The notes below the pieces were generated by a model. The model worked only from the letters and a program-made list of their open reading frames with translations. It had not been told where the DNA came from and ran no database searches. 64,000 nucleotides of DNA from Vulcanimicrobium alpinum. GTDB taxonomy: Bacteria > Vulcanimicrobiota > Vulcanimicrobiia > Vulcanimicrobiales > Vulcanimicrobiaceae. The stretch lies in contig NZ_AP025523.1 of the NCBI RefSeq assembly GCF_027923555.1, positions 682,001 through 746,000 on the forward strand, read 5' to 3'. The stretch's first letter is position 1. Every line of letters starts with the position of its first letter. Shown here one piece after another: positions 26,799 through 36,284 of this stretch. A program made the translations under genes and the position numbers.

Positions 26799-27231
26799 GC
26801 AGCTCCGAGCCGGTGAGCGCGTCGCGGTAGCCCGCGTCGGTCGAGAACTTTGAGAGGTTCATCAGCGCCGGCACATCGCTCTCGAGAAATTGATACTCGC
26901 CGTCGAAGCCTTCGCCGGCGATCACCACGAGCTGTCGCGGCTCGTCGAGGTCGAGCGCGATCCGCTTCTCGCGGAAGCGCAGGCGCAGACGCTCGGGCGC
27001 GCGCAGCCGCACGATCGTCACGCCGTTGCGGCGGCCCAGGATCGAGTTCAGCCGCTTCGCGCCGGTCTCAAGGATCGCGGTCAGCGCCTCGAACCGCGCG
27101 GCCGCGTCGTCGCCGCGACCGGGGGCCGGGTTGGCCGTCGCCGAATCGATTGCGGCTCCGAGATCGCGCCGGGCGCGGAGCCTCTGCGCCATTGCGACGA
27201 TGGGATTCTGGTCGTGTTCGCTGTCGTTCAT
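26725..27231 (-). CDS. conserved-looking hypothetical protein
   Basis: The 168-residue cytoplasmic protein begins with a helical, acidic segment. A central domain with alternating strands follows (GVTIVRLRAPERLRLRFREKRIALDLD, read in two parts around residues 70-97), then FDGEYQF and a C-terminal helix. I do not recognise the family. Codon use matches the neighbours and the ATG is the first in frame. It overlaps the 3' end of nth tail to tail. Confidence 0.6.
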   Translation of the reverse strand: MNDSEHDQNPIVAMAQRLRARRDLGAAIDSATANPAPGRGDDAAARFEALTAILETGAKRLNSILGRRNGVTIVRLRAPERLRLRFREKRIALDLDEPRQLVVIAGEGFDGEYQFLESDVPALMNLSKFSTDAGYRDALTGSELLKTIAADVELPRPAHLDGSGPLQF

Positions 27232-27242
27232 CAGAGGTTGCG

Positions 27243-27710
27243 TTGATCGAGGTTCCGGGTGCGCGGGGAGAACGCCCCCCGGTGCTGACGTGGGAGCGAA
27301 GCGCTCAGGCCGTCTCCTCCGCCCCGCCGGAGCGGGTGTGGGCCGTGCTGACCGACGGCCGCCGCTGGTCGCAGTGGAACGCCGGCGTCCAGTGGATCGA
27401 GATCGAAGGCCCGCTCGCGCCGGGGACGCTGCTCACGATGAAGCCGAAGGGCGCCCCGCAGACGGCGTTTCGCATCGCCGCGGCGCTCCCGCCGCATCTA
27501 CTTGCCTTCGCCGTGACGTTCGGACCGCTCGCGACGCTCGAGTTTCGCTACGAACTGCGCCCGGAGGGCGCGCAGACGGCGATCGTGCAGACGATCGGGA
27601 TCGGCGGCCCGTTCGCCGCCCCGCTGCTGCGCAAACGTGCTGAACGGATCGCCGACGCGATGCCGGCGAACCTCGAGCGGCTTGCCGCCCGCGCCGCCGC
27701 GCCGGCGTGA
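27243..27710 (+). CDS. SRPBCC (START-like) domain protein
   Basis: The 155-residue protein has the polyketide-cyclase/START pattern: PPERVWAVLTDGRRWSQWNAGV near residues 30-51, a Gly/Pro strand turn (APGTLLTMKPKG), and a long C-terminal helix. These proteins bind hydrophobic ligands in a cavity. The ligand is unknown. The only reasonable start is TTG at 27243, preceded by AGAGG. The gene diverges from the hypothetical protein, with 11 bases between starts. Confidence 0.8.
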   Translation: MIEVPGARGERPPVLTWERSAQAVSSAPPERVWAVLTDGRRWSQWNAGVQWIEIEGPLAPGTLLTMKPKGAPQTAFRIAAALPPHLLAFAVTFGPLATLEFRYELRPEGAQTAIVQTIGIGGPFAAPLLRKRAERIADAMPANLERLAARAAAPA

Positions 27711-27717
27711 AAACGAA

Positions 27718-27743
27718 AAGCGCGGTCGTTGCCGGCCGCGCTT
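27718..27743 (+). terminator. hairpin after the SRPBCC gene
   Basis: AAGCGCGG-type stem (27718-27725) pairs with CCGCGCTT (27736-27743) directly after the stop. The following bases are not a clear U-run. Confidence 0.45.
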
Positions 27744-27804
27744 CATGAGGATTCGATATGAATGATGACTGAGAATTTCCGATTCCGGTGGTGTCGGAAG
27801 GGGC

Positions 27805-27864
27805 TTACTTCTTGCCGCCCTTCTTCGCCGGTTTCTTCTTCGCGACTTTCTTCTTTGCTGCCAT
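27805..27864 (-). CDS. 19-residue lysine/alanine-rich basic peptide
   Basis: The ORF encodes a 19-residue peptide with 11 lysines in AKKK/AKKP units, like a single repeat of histone H1-like or AlgP/HU-tail sequences. A strong AAGGGGGTGA ribosome site lies about 10 bases before the ATG, which argues that it is translated. Nucleic-acid or ribosome binding is the obvious guess. A small TTCCGA/TCGGAA hairpin lies just past the stop. It stands alone between the SRPBCC gene and the ABC operon. Confidence 0.6.
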   Translation of the reverse strand: MAAKKKVAKKKPAKKGGKK

Positions 27865-28032
27865 GATTATTCACTCACCCCCTTGCCTAGTCAGACTCGA
27901 CCCGATCCGAAAAGCACCGGGTCTGCACCGGCAACGTGAGCCGGTTCACGCGAGTTCCGCTTCGCCCGACCCCCTCCCTGCCCGCCGCGTAAAGGCTGCG
28001 TGCCCCTCGGCGACGGAAAGGCGCTGGTAGCG

Positions 28033-29040
28033 ATGCCGATCATCGAGGCCCAGAGCGTTCGCAAAGTGTTTCGCCGGATCGTGCGGAGGCCGGGTATCGC
28101 CGGCGCGGTCGCGGCGTTGTTCTCGCGCGAGTACGAGGACAAGGTCGCGGTGGATGACGTGAACTTCGCCCTCGAGCCGGGCGAACTCGTCGGCTACCTG
28201 GGTCCCAACGGCGCCGGCAAATCGACGACGATCAAGATGCTCACCGGCATCCTCGTGCCGACGTCCGGCGTCATTCGCGTCGCGGGCGTCGTGCCGTACG
28301 AACGCCGCTCCGACAACGCCGAGAACATCGGCGTCGTGTTCGGGCAGCGCAGCCAACTGTATTGGGATCTGCCGCTGCGCGAATCGTTCGAACTGCTGCG
28401 CGCGATCTACGACGTGCCGCGCGACCGCTTCCGGCAGAACCTCGCCCACTTCTCTGCGATCCTCGACCTCGAACGCTTCATGGACACGCCGGTGCGCCAG
28501 CTTTCGCTCGGCGAGCGGATGCGCGGCGATTTCGCCGCGGCGATGCTGCACGATCCGAAGATCGTCTACCTCGACGAACCGACGATCGGTCTGGACGTGG
28601 TGGCGAAAGAAGCGATCCGCACGTTCATCACGACGGTCAATCGCGAGCGCGGCACGACGGTGATCTTGACGACGCACGACCTCGCCGACGTCGAGCGCCT
28701 GACTCGGCGGATCATCCTGATCGACGAGGGCCGGGTGATCTTCGACGGCGCGCTCGAACAGCTGCGCACCGAGTTCGGCACGCACCGGACGCTCGTCGTC
28801 ACCTTCGTCGAGAACATCGAGACGGTCGAGGTGCCCGGCACCGAGATCGAAAGCCGCGAGGGGACCGTCGTGCGGCTGCGGTTCGACCGGCGCCTGCTCA
28901 GCGCGGAGGCGGTGATCCGCCGGGTGATGGAGCGCTATCCGATCTCCGACGTGTCGATCATCGAGCCGGATATCGACTCGATCGTGCGCCGGATCTACCA
29001 GGAAGGCTATCCGGCCCACGCTGTCTGGAGCGCGACGTGA
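28033..29040 (+). CDS. ABC-2 exporter ATP-binding protein
   Basis: The 335-residue ATPase has Walker A GPNGAGKST, a signature LSLGERMRGD, Walker B IVYLDEPTIGLD and the H-loop TTHD. A C-terminal extension of about 100 residues is typical of the NatA/NodI-like group. ATP hydrolysis would power the two DUF990-type permeases that follow. The ATG at 28033 has GGAAAGG upstream and fits the family N-terminus; a GTG at 28000 is an alternative. It overlaps the next gene by four bases. Confidence 0.93.
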   Translation: MPIIEAQSVRKVFRRIVRRPGIAGAVAALFSREYEDKVAVDDVNFALEPGELVGYLGPNGAGKSTTIKMLTGILVPTSGVIRVAGVVPYERRSDNAENIGVVFGQRSQLYWDLPLRESFELLRAIYDVPRDRFRQNLAHFSAILDLERFMDTPVRQLSLGERMRGDFAAAMLHDPKIVYLDEPTIGLDVVAKEAIRTFITTVNRERGTTVILTTHDLADVERLTRRIILIDEGRVIFDGALEQLRTEFGTHRTLVVTFVENIETVEVPGTEIESREGTVVRLRFDRRLLSAEAVIRRVMERYPISDVSIIEPDIDSIVRRIYQEGYPAHAVWSAT

Positions 29041-29840
29041 GCAAACTGATGCGGCTCGAACCGTACGTCGAGTTCGCGAAGAAGGCGCTGATGCGCGAGG
29101 CGACCTACCGCTTCGACGTCTTCACGACCGTCGCGTCGTTTGCGGTCCGCATCTACCTGCTCAAGATGGTGTGGACCGCGCTCTACGCGCGCAACGCCGC
29201 TCCCTCCGAGCTCTCCCTGCAGGCGATCATCACCTATTCCACCGTCGCGCTGCTGATGGGAATCGTGATGGACATCGACCAGACGCGCGCGCTGCACGAC
29301 AAGCTGCACGACGGCAGCATCGCGACCGACTTCATGAAGCCGATCGTCGTTTCGCTTTACTTCTTCGCCGACGGCACCGGCGAGGTGCTGTTCCATGCGG
29401 TGCTGCTGATCCCGTCGCTGCTGATCGCCGTGCTGCTGGTGCACATCGTCGTTCCCGGCCCGCTTGCGCTGGGCGCGTTCTTCCTGAGCTTCGGCCTCGG
29501 CTATCTGGTTGGTCTGTTCATCAATTTCATTCTGAACTGCACTGCGTTCTGGACGCTCGAGATCCACGCCGTGCAGCTCATCGTCACGTGGCTGACCGAT
29601 CTGCTCGGCGGCGAACTGATACCGCTCGTGCTCTTCCCGGCCTTCCTCCAGCCCTTCGCGTACGCGCTGCCGTTCGCGGCGATGTTTTCGACCCCGCTGC
29701 TGATCTTCGTCGGACAGATCCCGCCCGAGCGGTATGCCGAGGCGATCGGCACGCAGGCCCTGTGGGTCGTCGTGCTGGCCGGGATCTCGGCGGTCATGTG
29801 GCGGGCCGGCGCGCGGCGCGTCGTGGTGCAGGGCGGCTGA
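29037..29840 (+). CDS. ABC-2 permease, DUF990 type (first)
   Basis: The 267-residue protein has six predicted helices. The N-terminal basic segment (LMRLEPYVEFAKKALMREATYR), the region HDKLHDGSIATDFMKPI, and the paired gene structure match PF06182 permeases. The GTG overlaps the ATPase stop (GTGA). Together with the next permease it should form a heterodimeric export channel. Substrate unknown. Confidence 0.88.
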   Translation: MSKLMRLEPYVEFAKKALMREATYRFDVFTTVASFAVRIYLLKMVWTALYARNAAPSELSLQAIITYSTVALLMGIVMDIDQTRALHDKLHDGSIATDFMKPIVVSLYFFADGTGEVLFHAVLLIPSLLIAVLLVHIVVPGPLALGAFFLSFGLGYLVGLFINFILNCTAFWTLEIHAVQLIVTWLTDLLGGELIPLVLFPAFLQPFAYALPFAAMFSTPLLIFVGQIPPERYAEAIGTQALWVVVLAGISAVMWRAGARRVVVQGG

Positions 29841-30649
29841 TGCGCGCGCGGCGGATGGCGAACGTTTACCTGCAGTACTGGCGGATCAACATCCTCACCA
29901 CGCTGGAGTACCGCGAGAATTTCCTGATCTGGTTCGCGTTCACGTTCATCTATCACGGCACCGCGATCGCGTCGCTGTGGATCATCCTTTCGCGCTTCCC
30001 GTCGATGAACGGCTGGAGCTTTCGCGACATGGCGTTCCTCTACGCACTCTGGATGGTCGCGCACGCGCTCCACAACACGTTCTTCTCGACGGTCGGCGAC
30101 GTCCCCGATCACATCCGGGACGGCGAGTTCGACCGGCTGCTGGTCCGTCCGCTCGACACGCTGTTCCAGGCGATCGCGACGCCGGGCCAGGTCTTCCCCG
30201 ACGAGCTGCTGCTCGCACTCTTCACGTTCATCGCGGCGACGATCTACAGCGGGGTGCACGTCGACCTCGCGTTCGTTCTGTTGGTGCCGGCAATCGTGGT
30301 GGGCGGCGCGCTGATCGACCTGGGGCTCAACCTGATGATCTCGACGGCGGCGTTCTGGTTCGTCAAGGTCGATGCGCTGCGCTGGATCGTGATGCAGCTC
30401 GAACAAGAATTCACCCGGTATCCGATCAGCATCTACGCGCGCGGCGTGCAGATCGTCCTCACGTTCGTCTTCCCGTTTGCGTTCATGAACTATTTTCCGG
30501 CGGCGTATTTTCTGCACAAGCCCGACGAGGCGCTGGCGCTGCCCGCGATCGTCGGCGTGCTCACCCCGCTGATCGGCGTGCTCTTCGTCGCCGCCGCCTA
30601 TCTGTTCTGGCGCTTCGGCCTCAGCCGCTATCAGGGCGTGGGCCACTAA
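29840..30649 (+). CDS. ABC-2 permease, DUF990 type (second)
   Basis: The 269-residue protein has six helices and the companion PF06182 pattern: YWRINILTTLEYRENF at the start, then GEFDRLLVRPLDTLFQ, and a C-terminal VQIVLTFVFPFAFMNYFPA helix. It begins within the previous stop (TGATG). The 22-bp repeat begins at the base after its stop codon. Confidence 0.88.
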   Translation: MRARRMANVYLQYWRINILTTLEYRENFLIWFAFTFIYHGTAIASLWIILSRFPSMNGWSFRDMAFLYALWMVAHALHNTFFSTVGDVPDHIRDGEFDRLLVRPLDTLFQAIATPGQVFPDELLLALFTFIAATIYSGVHVDLAFVLLVPAIVVGGALIDLGLNLMISTAAFWFVKVDALRWIVMQLEQEFTRYPISIYARGVQIVLTFVFPFAFMNYFPAAYFLHKPDEALALPAIVGVLTPLIGVLFVAAAYLFWRFGLSRYQGVGH

Positions 30650-30752
30650 GTCACGCTGAGCTTGTCGAAGCGCAGTCTCGAACGCGCACGAAGGAGAACG
30701 TGCCGCTTCGCACGCGACGAGTGCGGCTGCGCTTCGACAAGCTCGGCGTGAC
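30650..30752. repeat. inverted pair of the 22-bp element
   Basis: A minus-oriented copy at 30650-30671 and a plus-oriented copy at 30731-30752 flank 59 bases, forming a large inverted repeat between the convergent permease and 7TM-GAF genes. The left copy starts right after the permease TAA and the right one ends five bases before the other gene's stop. It could act as a shared transcription end. Confidence 0.8.
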
Positions 30753-30757
30753 GGGGT

Positions 30758-32701
30758 TCAGCCGGTGCCGGGGAGCGGCATCGTCGGCGCCGGGAGCGTT
30801 TCGGCGGCGACCGAACTGACGTCGACGCCGACGGATTCGGCGCGATACTTTGCCAGCTCGATCGCGTTGAGCGCGATCGACGCGTGCGCGACGACGCGAA
30901 TGAGCTGTTCGCGTTCCTCCGGGTCCAGGTCGAGGCCGCTCACGTTGTGGCCGTACACGATGATCCCGCTGACCTCGCGGTCGTAGAAGATCGGCGCGAC
31001 GAAGGCCAGCCGCTCGTTGGGGAACGACTCCTGGATCAGCCGCGTGTCGCGGCCGGTGAAGCTCAGCGCGCCGCGCGTGCGCACGATCGCAAGGGTGAGT
31101 TCGTCGCTCGGTCCGAGCGAGAGCGTAAGGCCCTCGGGCCAGCCGGACGACGCCGCGAGACGGTAGCTCCCGTCCCGCTGCCGCGCGAGGAGGCCGCCGA
31201 ACGCGAGCTTCAGCGCGTGGGGAGCATCCTCGAGCAGCGCGCGGTACACGTCGTCGACGCTCTCGGCGTCGAGGATGTATCCGGCGATGAATTCGAGCGC
31301 CTCGCGCTGCGCGCGCCGGTCGCGGAAGATGAACCGGTCGACGATGTGGTCGAGCAGTTCTTTCAGCTTTCCGGTCATCGCGCCGATCCCGATCGAGATC
31401 GCGATGAGGATGCCGTACGCGAGGTCGGTGTTCTGATAAAACAGGTACGTCCCGATCTCTTCGGTGACGGAGATCGTGCCGATCACGCCGGCGGTGAGTG
31501 CGGCGTACACGACCGCGCGGCTCACGACGAAGTCCACGTTGAAGAACTGATGACGAACGACGGCGATCCAGACCGTGACGATCGGGACGATCGATGCCGA
31601 GACGAGGATGCTGTTGAACCACGCCGGGATGCGGCCGGCGGGAAAGAGCGTGTTCGAGAGCCACGCGCAGCCGACGGCGAACGCGAAGGAGGCGATGATC
31701 CAGCCGATGCGGTGACGGTCGTTGAGGCTGCCGCGCACGAACGCGACGGCGAGCGCGATCGCGATGAGCACGTCGAGCGCCGTCCCGCTGTCGCGCAGCA
31801 GGACGGCGAAGTGTTCGGCCGGCAGCCCGGCGTAGTGCTCGCGCCACCCGATCGTCGCCGCGAGCGCACCCAGGCCGACGGCGGTCACGGCCGCGATCCA
31901 GGCGAAGAGCCGCTCGCGCGGCGCGTCCTCGTCGCCGTCGATGAGGCAGAAGGCGAAGAGCAGCAGTGACGGGAGTGCGGCGCCGTGCAAGAGATCGCCG
32001 ACGATCCCCGGCAGCGGCCGCCACGGATTGGGGATGACCGCAGCGAGGTACGTCGACGGTGCGTCGACGCCGGCGAGGCAAAAGCCGAAAAACGCGGCCG
32101 TCGCGATCCCGGGCTTCACGAGGAAAAGAATCGCCCCCAGTCCGAGCGCGAGCATGTACAGCCCGATGTGCAGCATGTCGAGGAAGCGTACGGCGAACTG
32201 TTCGTCGGTCGAGACGAGGTGCAGCACGCGTTCGCTCCCCGCGCGCTCGATCGGCAGGTAGCGCACCGGGTTGTCGTACGTGTAGCCGAAGCCCGCCAAA
32301 CCCGGTTTGCGATCGAACGGGCGGATGCGGTCGATGCGCACACGGTCACCGATCTCGATCGCGTCGCCGGCGGGCTGCGCCCGGGGGCGTCCGCGCAGGG
32401 CATTCTGCAGGAACTGCAGGCCGGAGACGAGCCGTCCGCGCGGCTTCGCCTTCTGCGGCGCGGCGGTGTGCTTCGGCGCCGGCGTCGGCGCGGTGGTCGC
32501 GAGCGCGCGCGGCGGTACCTTGACCACGACGCCGTCGGCGTTGGTGGTGTACGCGAAGACGTGGCGCGGATAGACGACGCGCACGAAGTCCGGAACGACG
32601 CGCGCGAGCGCGATCGCGACGATGATCCCGACGACGATCATCCGCTGCCGCTCGAAGCGGTTGAGCGAGATGTTCGGGAGCGTCGGGTCGTTCGGATTCA
32701 C
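30758..32701 (-). CDS. membrane sensor-like protein: 7TM region plus GAF domain
   Basis: The 647-residue protein has one N-terminal helix (residues about 21-42), a Pro/Ala-rich extracytoplasmic segment to about 160, seven or so helices to about 440, then a helix and a GAF domain (about 460-620). GAF features include LKLAFGGLLARQRDGSYRL and FVAPIFYDREVSGIIVYGHN. No kinase, cyclase or DNA-binding domain follows, so it must signal through a partner or act as a sensor stub. I do not recognise a named family. Confidence 0.75.
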   Translation of the reverse strand: MNPNDPTLPNISLNRFERQRMIVVGIIVAIALARVVPDFVRVVYPRHVFAYTTNADGVVVKVPPRALATTAPTPAPKHTAAPQKAKPRGRLVSGLQFLQNALRGRPRAQPAGDAIEIGDRVRIDRIRPFDRKPGLAGFGYTYDNPVRYLPIERAGSERVLHLVSTDEQFAVRFLDMLHIGLYMLALGLGAILFLVKPGIATAAFFGFCLAGVDAPSTYLAAVIPNPWRPLPGIVGDLLHGAALPSLLLFAFCLIDGDEDAPRERLFAWIAAVTAVGLGALAATIGWREHYAGLPAEHFAVLLRDSGTALDVLIAIALAVAFVRGSLNDRHRIGWIIASFAFAVGCAWLSNTLFPAGRIPAWFNSILVSASIVPIVTVWIAVVRHQFFNVDFVVSRAVVYAALTAGVIGTISVTEEIGTYLFYQNTDLAYGILIAISIGIGAMTGKLKELLDHIVDRFIFRDRRAQREALEFIAGYILDAESVDDVYRALLEDAPHALKLAFGGLLARQRDGSYRLAASSGWPEGLTLSLGPSDELTLAIVRTRGALSFTGRDTRLIQESFPNERLAFVAPIFYDREVSGIIVYGHNVSGLDLDPEEREQLIRVVAHASIALNAIELAKYRAESVGVDVSSVAAETLPAPTMPLPGTG

Positions 32702-32726
32702 GCTATCGCGTCGTACCCGAAACCGC

Positions 32727-33905
32727 TTACGGCTTCGGCGGGCTCCACTTGCCGACCATCGAGCGGGCGATGACCAGCCGCTGGATCTGCTGCGTCCCCT
32801 CGTAGATCTGGGTGATCTTCGCGTCGCGCATCATCCGTTCGACCGGATACTCGGTCGAATAGCCGTACCCGCCCAGAAGCTGCACCGCGTCGACGGTCAC
32901 GCTCATCGCGGTGTCGCCGCACTTGAGCTTCGCCATCGCCGCCCAGGTGGTGACATCGGGCGCGTTCTCGTCGCACTTGCTCGCCGCTTCATAGAGCAGC
33001 AGGCGCGCGGCTTCGACTTCGGTCTTCATGTCGGCGAGCATGAACTGCAAGCCTTGCTGCTGCGAGATCGGTTTGCCGAACGCGACGCGCTGTTTCGTGT
33101 ACTCGGTCGCGTAGTCGAGCGCGCCCTGCGCGATGCCGAGCGCCTGCGCGGCGATCCCGGGACGCGACTTGTCGAGCACCTTCATCGCGATCTTGAACCC
33201 TTCGCCTTCGGCGCCGAGCATATTCGCGGCGGGAACGCGGCAGTTCTCGAAACTCAGTTCGACCGTCGGAGATCCGCGGATCCCCATTTTCTTCTCGAGC
33301 TTGCCGACGGTGAATCCCGGCGTCCCCTTCTCGAGCACGAACGCGCTGATGCCGTTGGGACCCTTCGCCGGATCGGTGACCGCGAAGACCGTGGTCACGT
33401 CGGCGACGCTGCCCTGCGTAATCCAGATCTTCGTTCCGTCGAGGACGTAGTCGTCGCCGTCGCGGCGCGCTTTCGTGCGCATCGATCCCGCGGCGTCGGA
33501 ACCCGACCCCGGTTCGGTGAGCGCATAGGCGGCGATCTTCTTCCCGCTCGCGAGATCGGGGATCCAGCGGCGCTTCTGTTCGTCGGTGCCGCCGATGAGG
33601 ATCGGCAGCGCGCCGAGTTCCTGCACGGCGATGATCAGCGACGACGACGCGCACGCTTTCGCGACTTCCTCGACGACCTTCACGTAGGTGACGAACGAGC
33701 CGCCGAGCCCGCCGTATTCTTCAGGGAACGGGATCCCCAGCAAATCGTTTTGCGCGAAGAGTTCCTTGATGTCCCACGGGAACTCGCCCTTCTCGTCGAT
33801 CTCGGCGGCGCGCGGTTCGACGCGCTCCTTCACGAGCTGACGGACGGTGTCGAGGATCATCTCCTCGACGTCGGAGGTCGCGGTGGCCGGCGGTGCGATC
33901 GACAT
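32727..33905 (-). CDS. acyl-CoA dehydrogenase
   Basis: The 392-residue FAD enzyme carries ALTEPGSGSDA, WITQGSVAD and the C-terminal YGYSTEYPVERMMRDAKI segment. The catalytic glutamate lies in IYEGTQQIQR (about residue 369). It oxidises an acyl-CoA to the enoyl-CoA; the pattern resembles short/branched-chain enzymes. An electron-transfer flavoprotein is not encoded nearby. The ATG at 33905 was chosen from the family N-terminus; an in-frame start at 33968 would add a Pro/Arg-rich stretch. The nearby CoA transferase suggests acid or ketone-body use. Confidence 0.94.
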   Translation of the reverse strand: MSIAPPATATSDVEEMILDTVRQLVKERVEPRAAEIDEKGEFPWDIKELFAQNDLLGIPFPEEYGGLGGSFVTYVKVVEEVAKACASSSLIIAVQELGALPILIGGTDEQKRRWIPDLASGKKIAAYALTEPGSGSDAAGSMRTKARRDGDDYVLDGTKIWITQGSVADVTTVFAVTDPAKGPNGISAFVLEKGTPGFTVGKLEKKMGIRGSPTVELSFENCRVPAANMLGAEGEGFKIAMKVLDKSRPGIAAQALGIAQGALDYATEYTKQRVAFGKPISQQQGLQFMLADMKTEVEAARLLLYEAASKCDENAPDVTTWAAMAKLKCGDTAMSVTVDAVQLLGGYGYSTEYPVERMMRDAKITQIYEGTQQIQRLVIARSMVGKWSPPKP

Positions 33906-34008
33906 AGCCCGGAGTGGTTCGACGCGGCGCGGGCCGAGCCTCGGGGAGGCCCGCGCAGGCGTCGACATTCCGTGATGCCGCGGCGCGGCTGCCGGTCAGG
34001 GCACCGCG

Positions 34009-34532
34009 CTACGGCAGAGGTTCGATCATGAACTTCGGACGCTTGCCGGACGGATTGCAGTATTTCATGTGTTCGGCGTGCGGCACGTACCAGGCGTGGA
34101 TATCATAATGCGGATACATCATCCCGGATGCCCGGTGGTCGGCCAAATGTCCACGTGATCGATCCGATAGCCCGGGAGCGGCCGCAGAATATCGTCGTAT
34201 AGCGTCGTTTTCAATTGTCGCGGTGACGGCATCCATTCGGTAAACACCAGCTTACCGTTGTACCAGCCGTACAAGGGGCCCGTCAGGCCGATCTTCGGAT
34301 TGTAATAGTGGTAGCCCATCGTCGGAATACAACCGACGAACGGTCGAAAGCCGGGCGGCATGCCTTTCGGGTGCGCGGGACCCGCGGGAGTCATGATCAT
34401 CTTCATCATGGCCGGCGTCATGCCGGGCGGGAGGGACCCCGCGCCTGGTGCCGTCGAGGGCGCCGCGTCCGCCACGAGCGTTGAATGGGAGAGCGACAAA
34501 ACGAAAAGGGCCAAGAAGAAAGAGATCTTCAT
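34009..34532 (-). pseudogene. secreted protein gene with a -1 frameshift
   Basis: From ATG 34532 (GGAGG six bases upstream) the gene encodes a signal peptide (cut near VADAA) and a domain with IPTMGYHYYNPKIG, YGWYNGKLVFTEWMPS and IDHVDIWPTTGHPG, then stops at TGA 34119-34121. In the -1 frame the sequence continues at once with MMYPHYDIHAWYVPHAEHMKYC and runs to a stop at 34009. The two halves read as one domain of a family with HPGxxxPHYDIHxYxVP. A single missing base in the CCGGGATG run at about 34121-34126, or a programmed slip, would join them. Confidence 0.7.
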
Positions 34533-34605
34533 TGTGGACCTCCACTCGCGAATTAAGTTTCCGTGAGCGTTCGCTTGCCTTACGAGAGGGACCTGGAGGC
34601 TTTTC

Positions 34606-35274
34606 CTAGACGCCGGCCGGGATGCGCATCTCCGCAAGCGTGCCCGCGGCGTGAAGCGGCGCGCCGGTCGCCGCGCGGACCTCGTCGAGGGTGACCCCGG
34701 GCGCGAGCTCGCGGAGAAACAGGCCGTCGGGCGTCACGTCGATGACCGCGAGGTCGGTAAAGATCTGATTCACCACGCCGCGTCCGGTCAGCGGGAGATC
34801 GCATGCGGTGAGGATCTTGTGCACGCCGCCTTTCGCGGTGTGCTCCATCATCACGATGACGCGCTTGGCGCCGTGAACGAGGTCCATCGCGCCGCCCATC
34901 CCTTTGACCATCTTGCCGGGGATCATCCAGTTCGCGAGATCGCCCGTCTGCGAGACCTGCATCGCGCCGAGGACCGCGACGTCGATGTGCCCGCCGCGGA
35001 TCATCCCGAACGAGAGCGACGAATCGAAGAACGACCCGCCGGGGAGCATCGTGACGGTCTCCTTGCCGGCGTTGATCAAGTCGGGATCCTGCTCGCCTTC
35101 GTACGGATATGGTCCCATCCCGAGGATTCCGTTCTCGCTCTCGAGGACGACGGTGACGCCCTCGGGGACGTAATTCGGGATGAGCGTCGGCAGGCCGATC
35201 CCGAGGTTCACATACTGACCGTCGCGCAGTTCCTGCGCAACGCGGGCGGCGAGTTGGGTGCGTGAGAGCGCCAC
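34606..35274 (-). CDS. scoB: 3-oxoacid CoA-transferase subunit B
   Basis: The 222-residue beta subunit has the active-site segment [13 protein letters not shown] with catalytic E47, [11 protein letters not shown] near the N-terminus, and [19 protein letters not shown], all typical of the succinyl-CoA:acetoacetate family. With subunit A, 15 bases upstream, it transfers CoA between succinyl-CoA and an oxoacid. Confidence 0.95.
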   Translation of the reverse strand: MALSRTQLAARVAQELRDGQYVNLGIGLPTLIPNYVPEGVTVVLESENGILGMGPYPYEGEQDPDLINAGKETVTMLPGGSFFDSSLSFGMIRGGHIDVAVLGAMQVSQTGDLANWMIPGKMVKGMGGAMDLVHGAKRVIVMMEHTAKGGVHKILTACDLPLTGRGVVNQIFTDLAVIDVTPDGLFLRELAPGVTLDEVRAATGAPLHAAGTLAEMRIPAGV

Positions 35275-35289
35275 GTCGATGATCCTTTG

Positions 35290-36054
35290 CTAGTTCGAAG
35301 CGGCAGCGCGCGAGCGGGTGGTGACGCGTTCGATGCGTTTGCCGGCCGCCCCGACCTCGACGATGCGCTGCACGAAGATTCCCGGCAAGTGCACGTCCTC
35401 CGGATCGATCGCGCCGGGTTCGACGAGCTGCTCCACTTCGGCGATCGTGATCTTTCCGGCCATCGCGCAGACGAGGTTGAAGTTGCGCGTCGCCTTGTGG
35501 AAGACGAGGTTGCCGTGACGGTCGCCGACGCTGGCGCGCACGAGCGCGTAGTCGGTCACGATCCCCTCCTCGAGGACGTACTCGCGGCCGCCGAACGTCC
35601 CCGTCGGCTTCGGCGGCGAGGCGACGAGGACCGATCCATCCGGCGCGTAGCGCCAGGGGAGACCGCCGTCGGCGACCTGGGTCCCGACGCCGGCGGGGGT
35701 ATAAAACGCCGGGATCCCGCAGCCGCCGGCCCGGAGCCGTTCGGCCAGCGTCCCCTGCGGCACCAGCTCGACCTCGAGTTCGCCGGTCAGGTACTGCCGC
35801 TCGAACTCTTTGTTTTCGCCGACGTACGAACCGGTGGTCCGCCGGATCCGCTTGGCGTCCAGGAGGACGCCGAGCCCCCATCCGTCGACGCCGCAGTTGT
35901 TCGAGACCGTCGCGAGGTCGGTTGCCCCCTGCTCCAGGAGTGCCTGGATCAGGTGGTGCGGAATCCCGTTCAGGCCGAATCCGCCGACGGCAAGAGAGGC
36001 TCCGCTCGGAACGTCGCGGACGGCCTCCGAGCAGGACGTGACGGTTTTGTCCAT
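35290..36054 (-). CDS. scoA: 3-oxoacid CoA-transferase subunit A
   Basis: The 254-residue alpha subunit has GGFGLNGIPHHLI, the VSNNCGVDGWGLG segment, SYVGENKEFE and GNLVFHKATRNFN, which define ScoA/AtoD-type subunits. It is the first gene of scoA-scoB. An acyl-CoA dehydrogenase lies two genes downstream, consistent with ketone-body or short-chain acid metabolism. Confidence 0.95.
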   Translation of the reverse strand: MDKTVTSCSEAVRDVPSGASLAVGGFGLNGIPHHLIQALLEQGATDLATVSNNCGVDGWGLGVLLDAKRIRRTTGSYVGENKEFERQYLTGELEVELVPQGTLAERLRAGGCGIPAFYTPAGVGTQVADGGLPWRYAPDGSVLVASPPKPTGTFGGREYVLEEGIVTDYALVRASVGDRHGNLVFHKATRNFNLVCAMAGKITIAEVEQLVEPGAIDPEDVHLPGIFVQRIVEVGAAGKRIERVTTRSRAAASN

Positions 36055-36284
36055 ACCGGCGCGAGAATGCTACGGCCGGGATGCCAGGTCCCGCAGACGC
36101 AGGGACCGACCGGGAGCTTACACCATCCTTACGAAGCAGGACCCAAGCGAGCGGGAGTGGGCTTGTTCGTGAGACAAGGGTAAGGGATGGGTATGACGCA
36201 GGTCACAAGGCATGCGTTCGATAAGTTGCCCCGTCTCAGCGTCGCCGCAGGCTGCCTGGGCGGCTTGCAGCGTTCACTCGCGCT

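Noticed and set aside
36055-36284. c-di-GMP riboswitch before the GGDEF-EAL gene
   Set aside because: GACGCAGGTCACAAGGC looked suggestive, but the conserved GEMM core and stems are not present.
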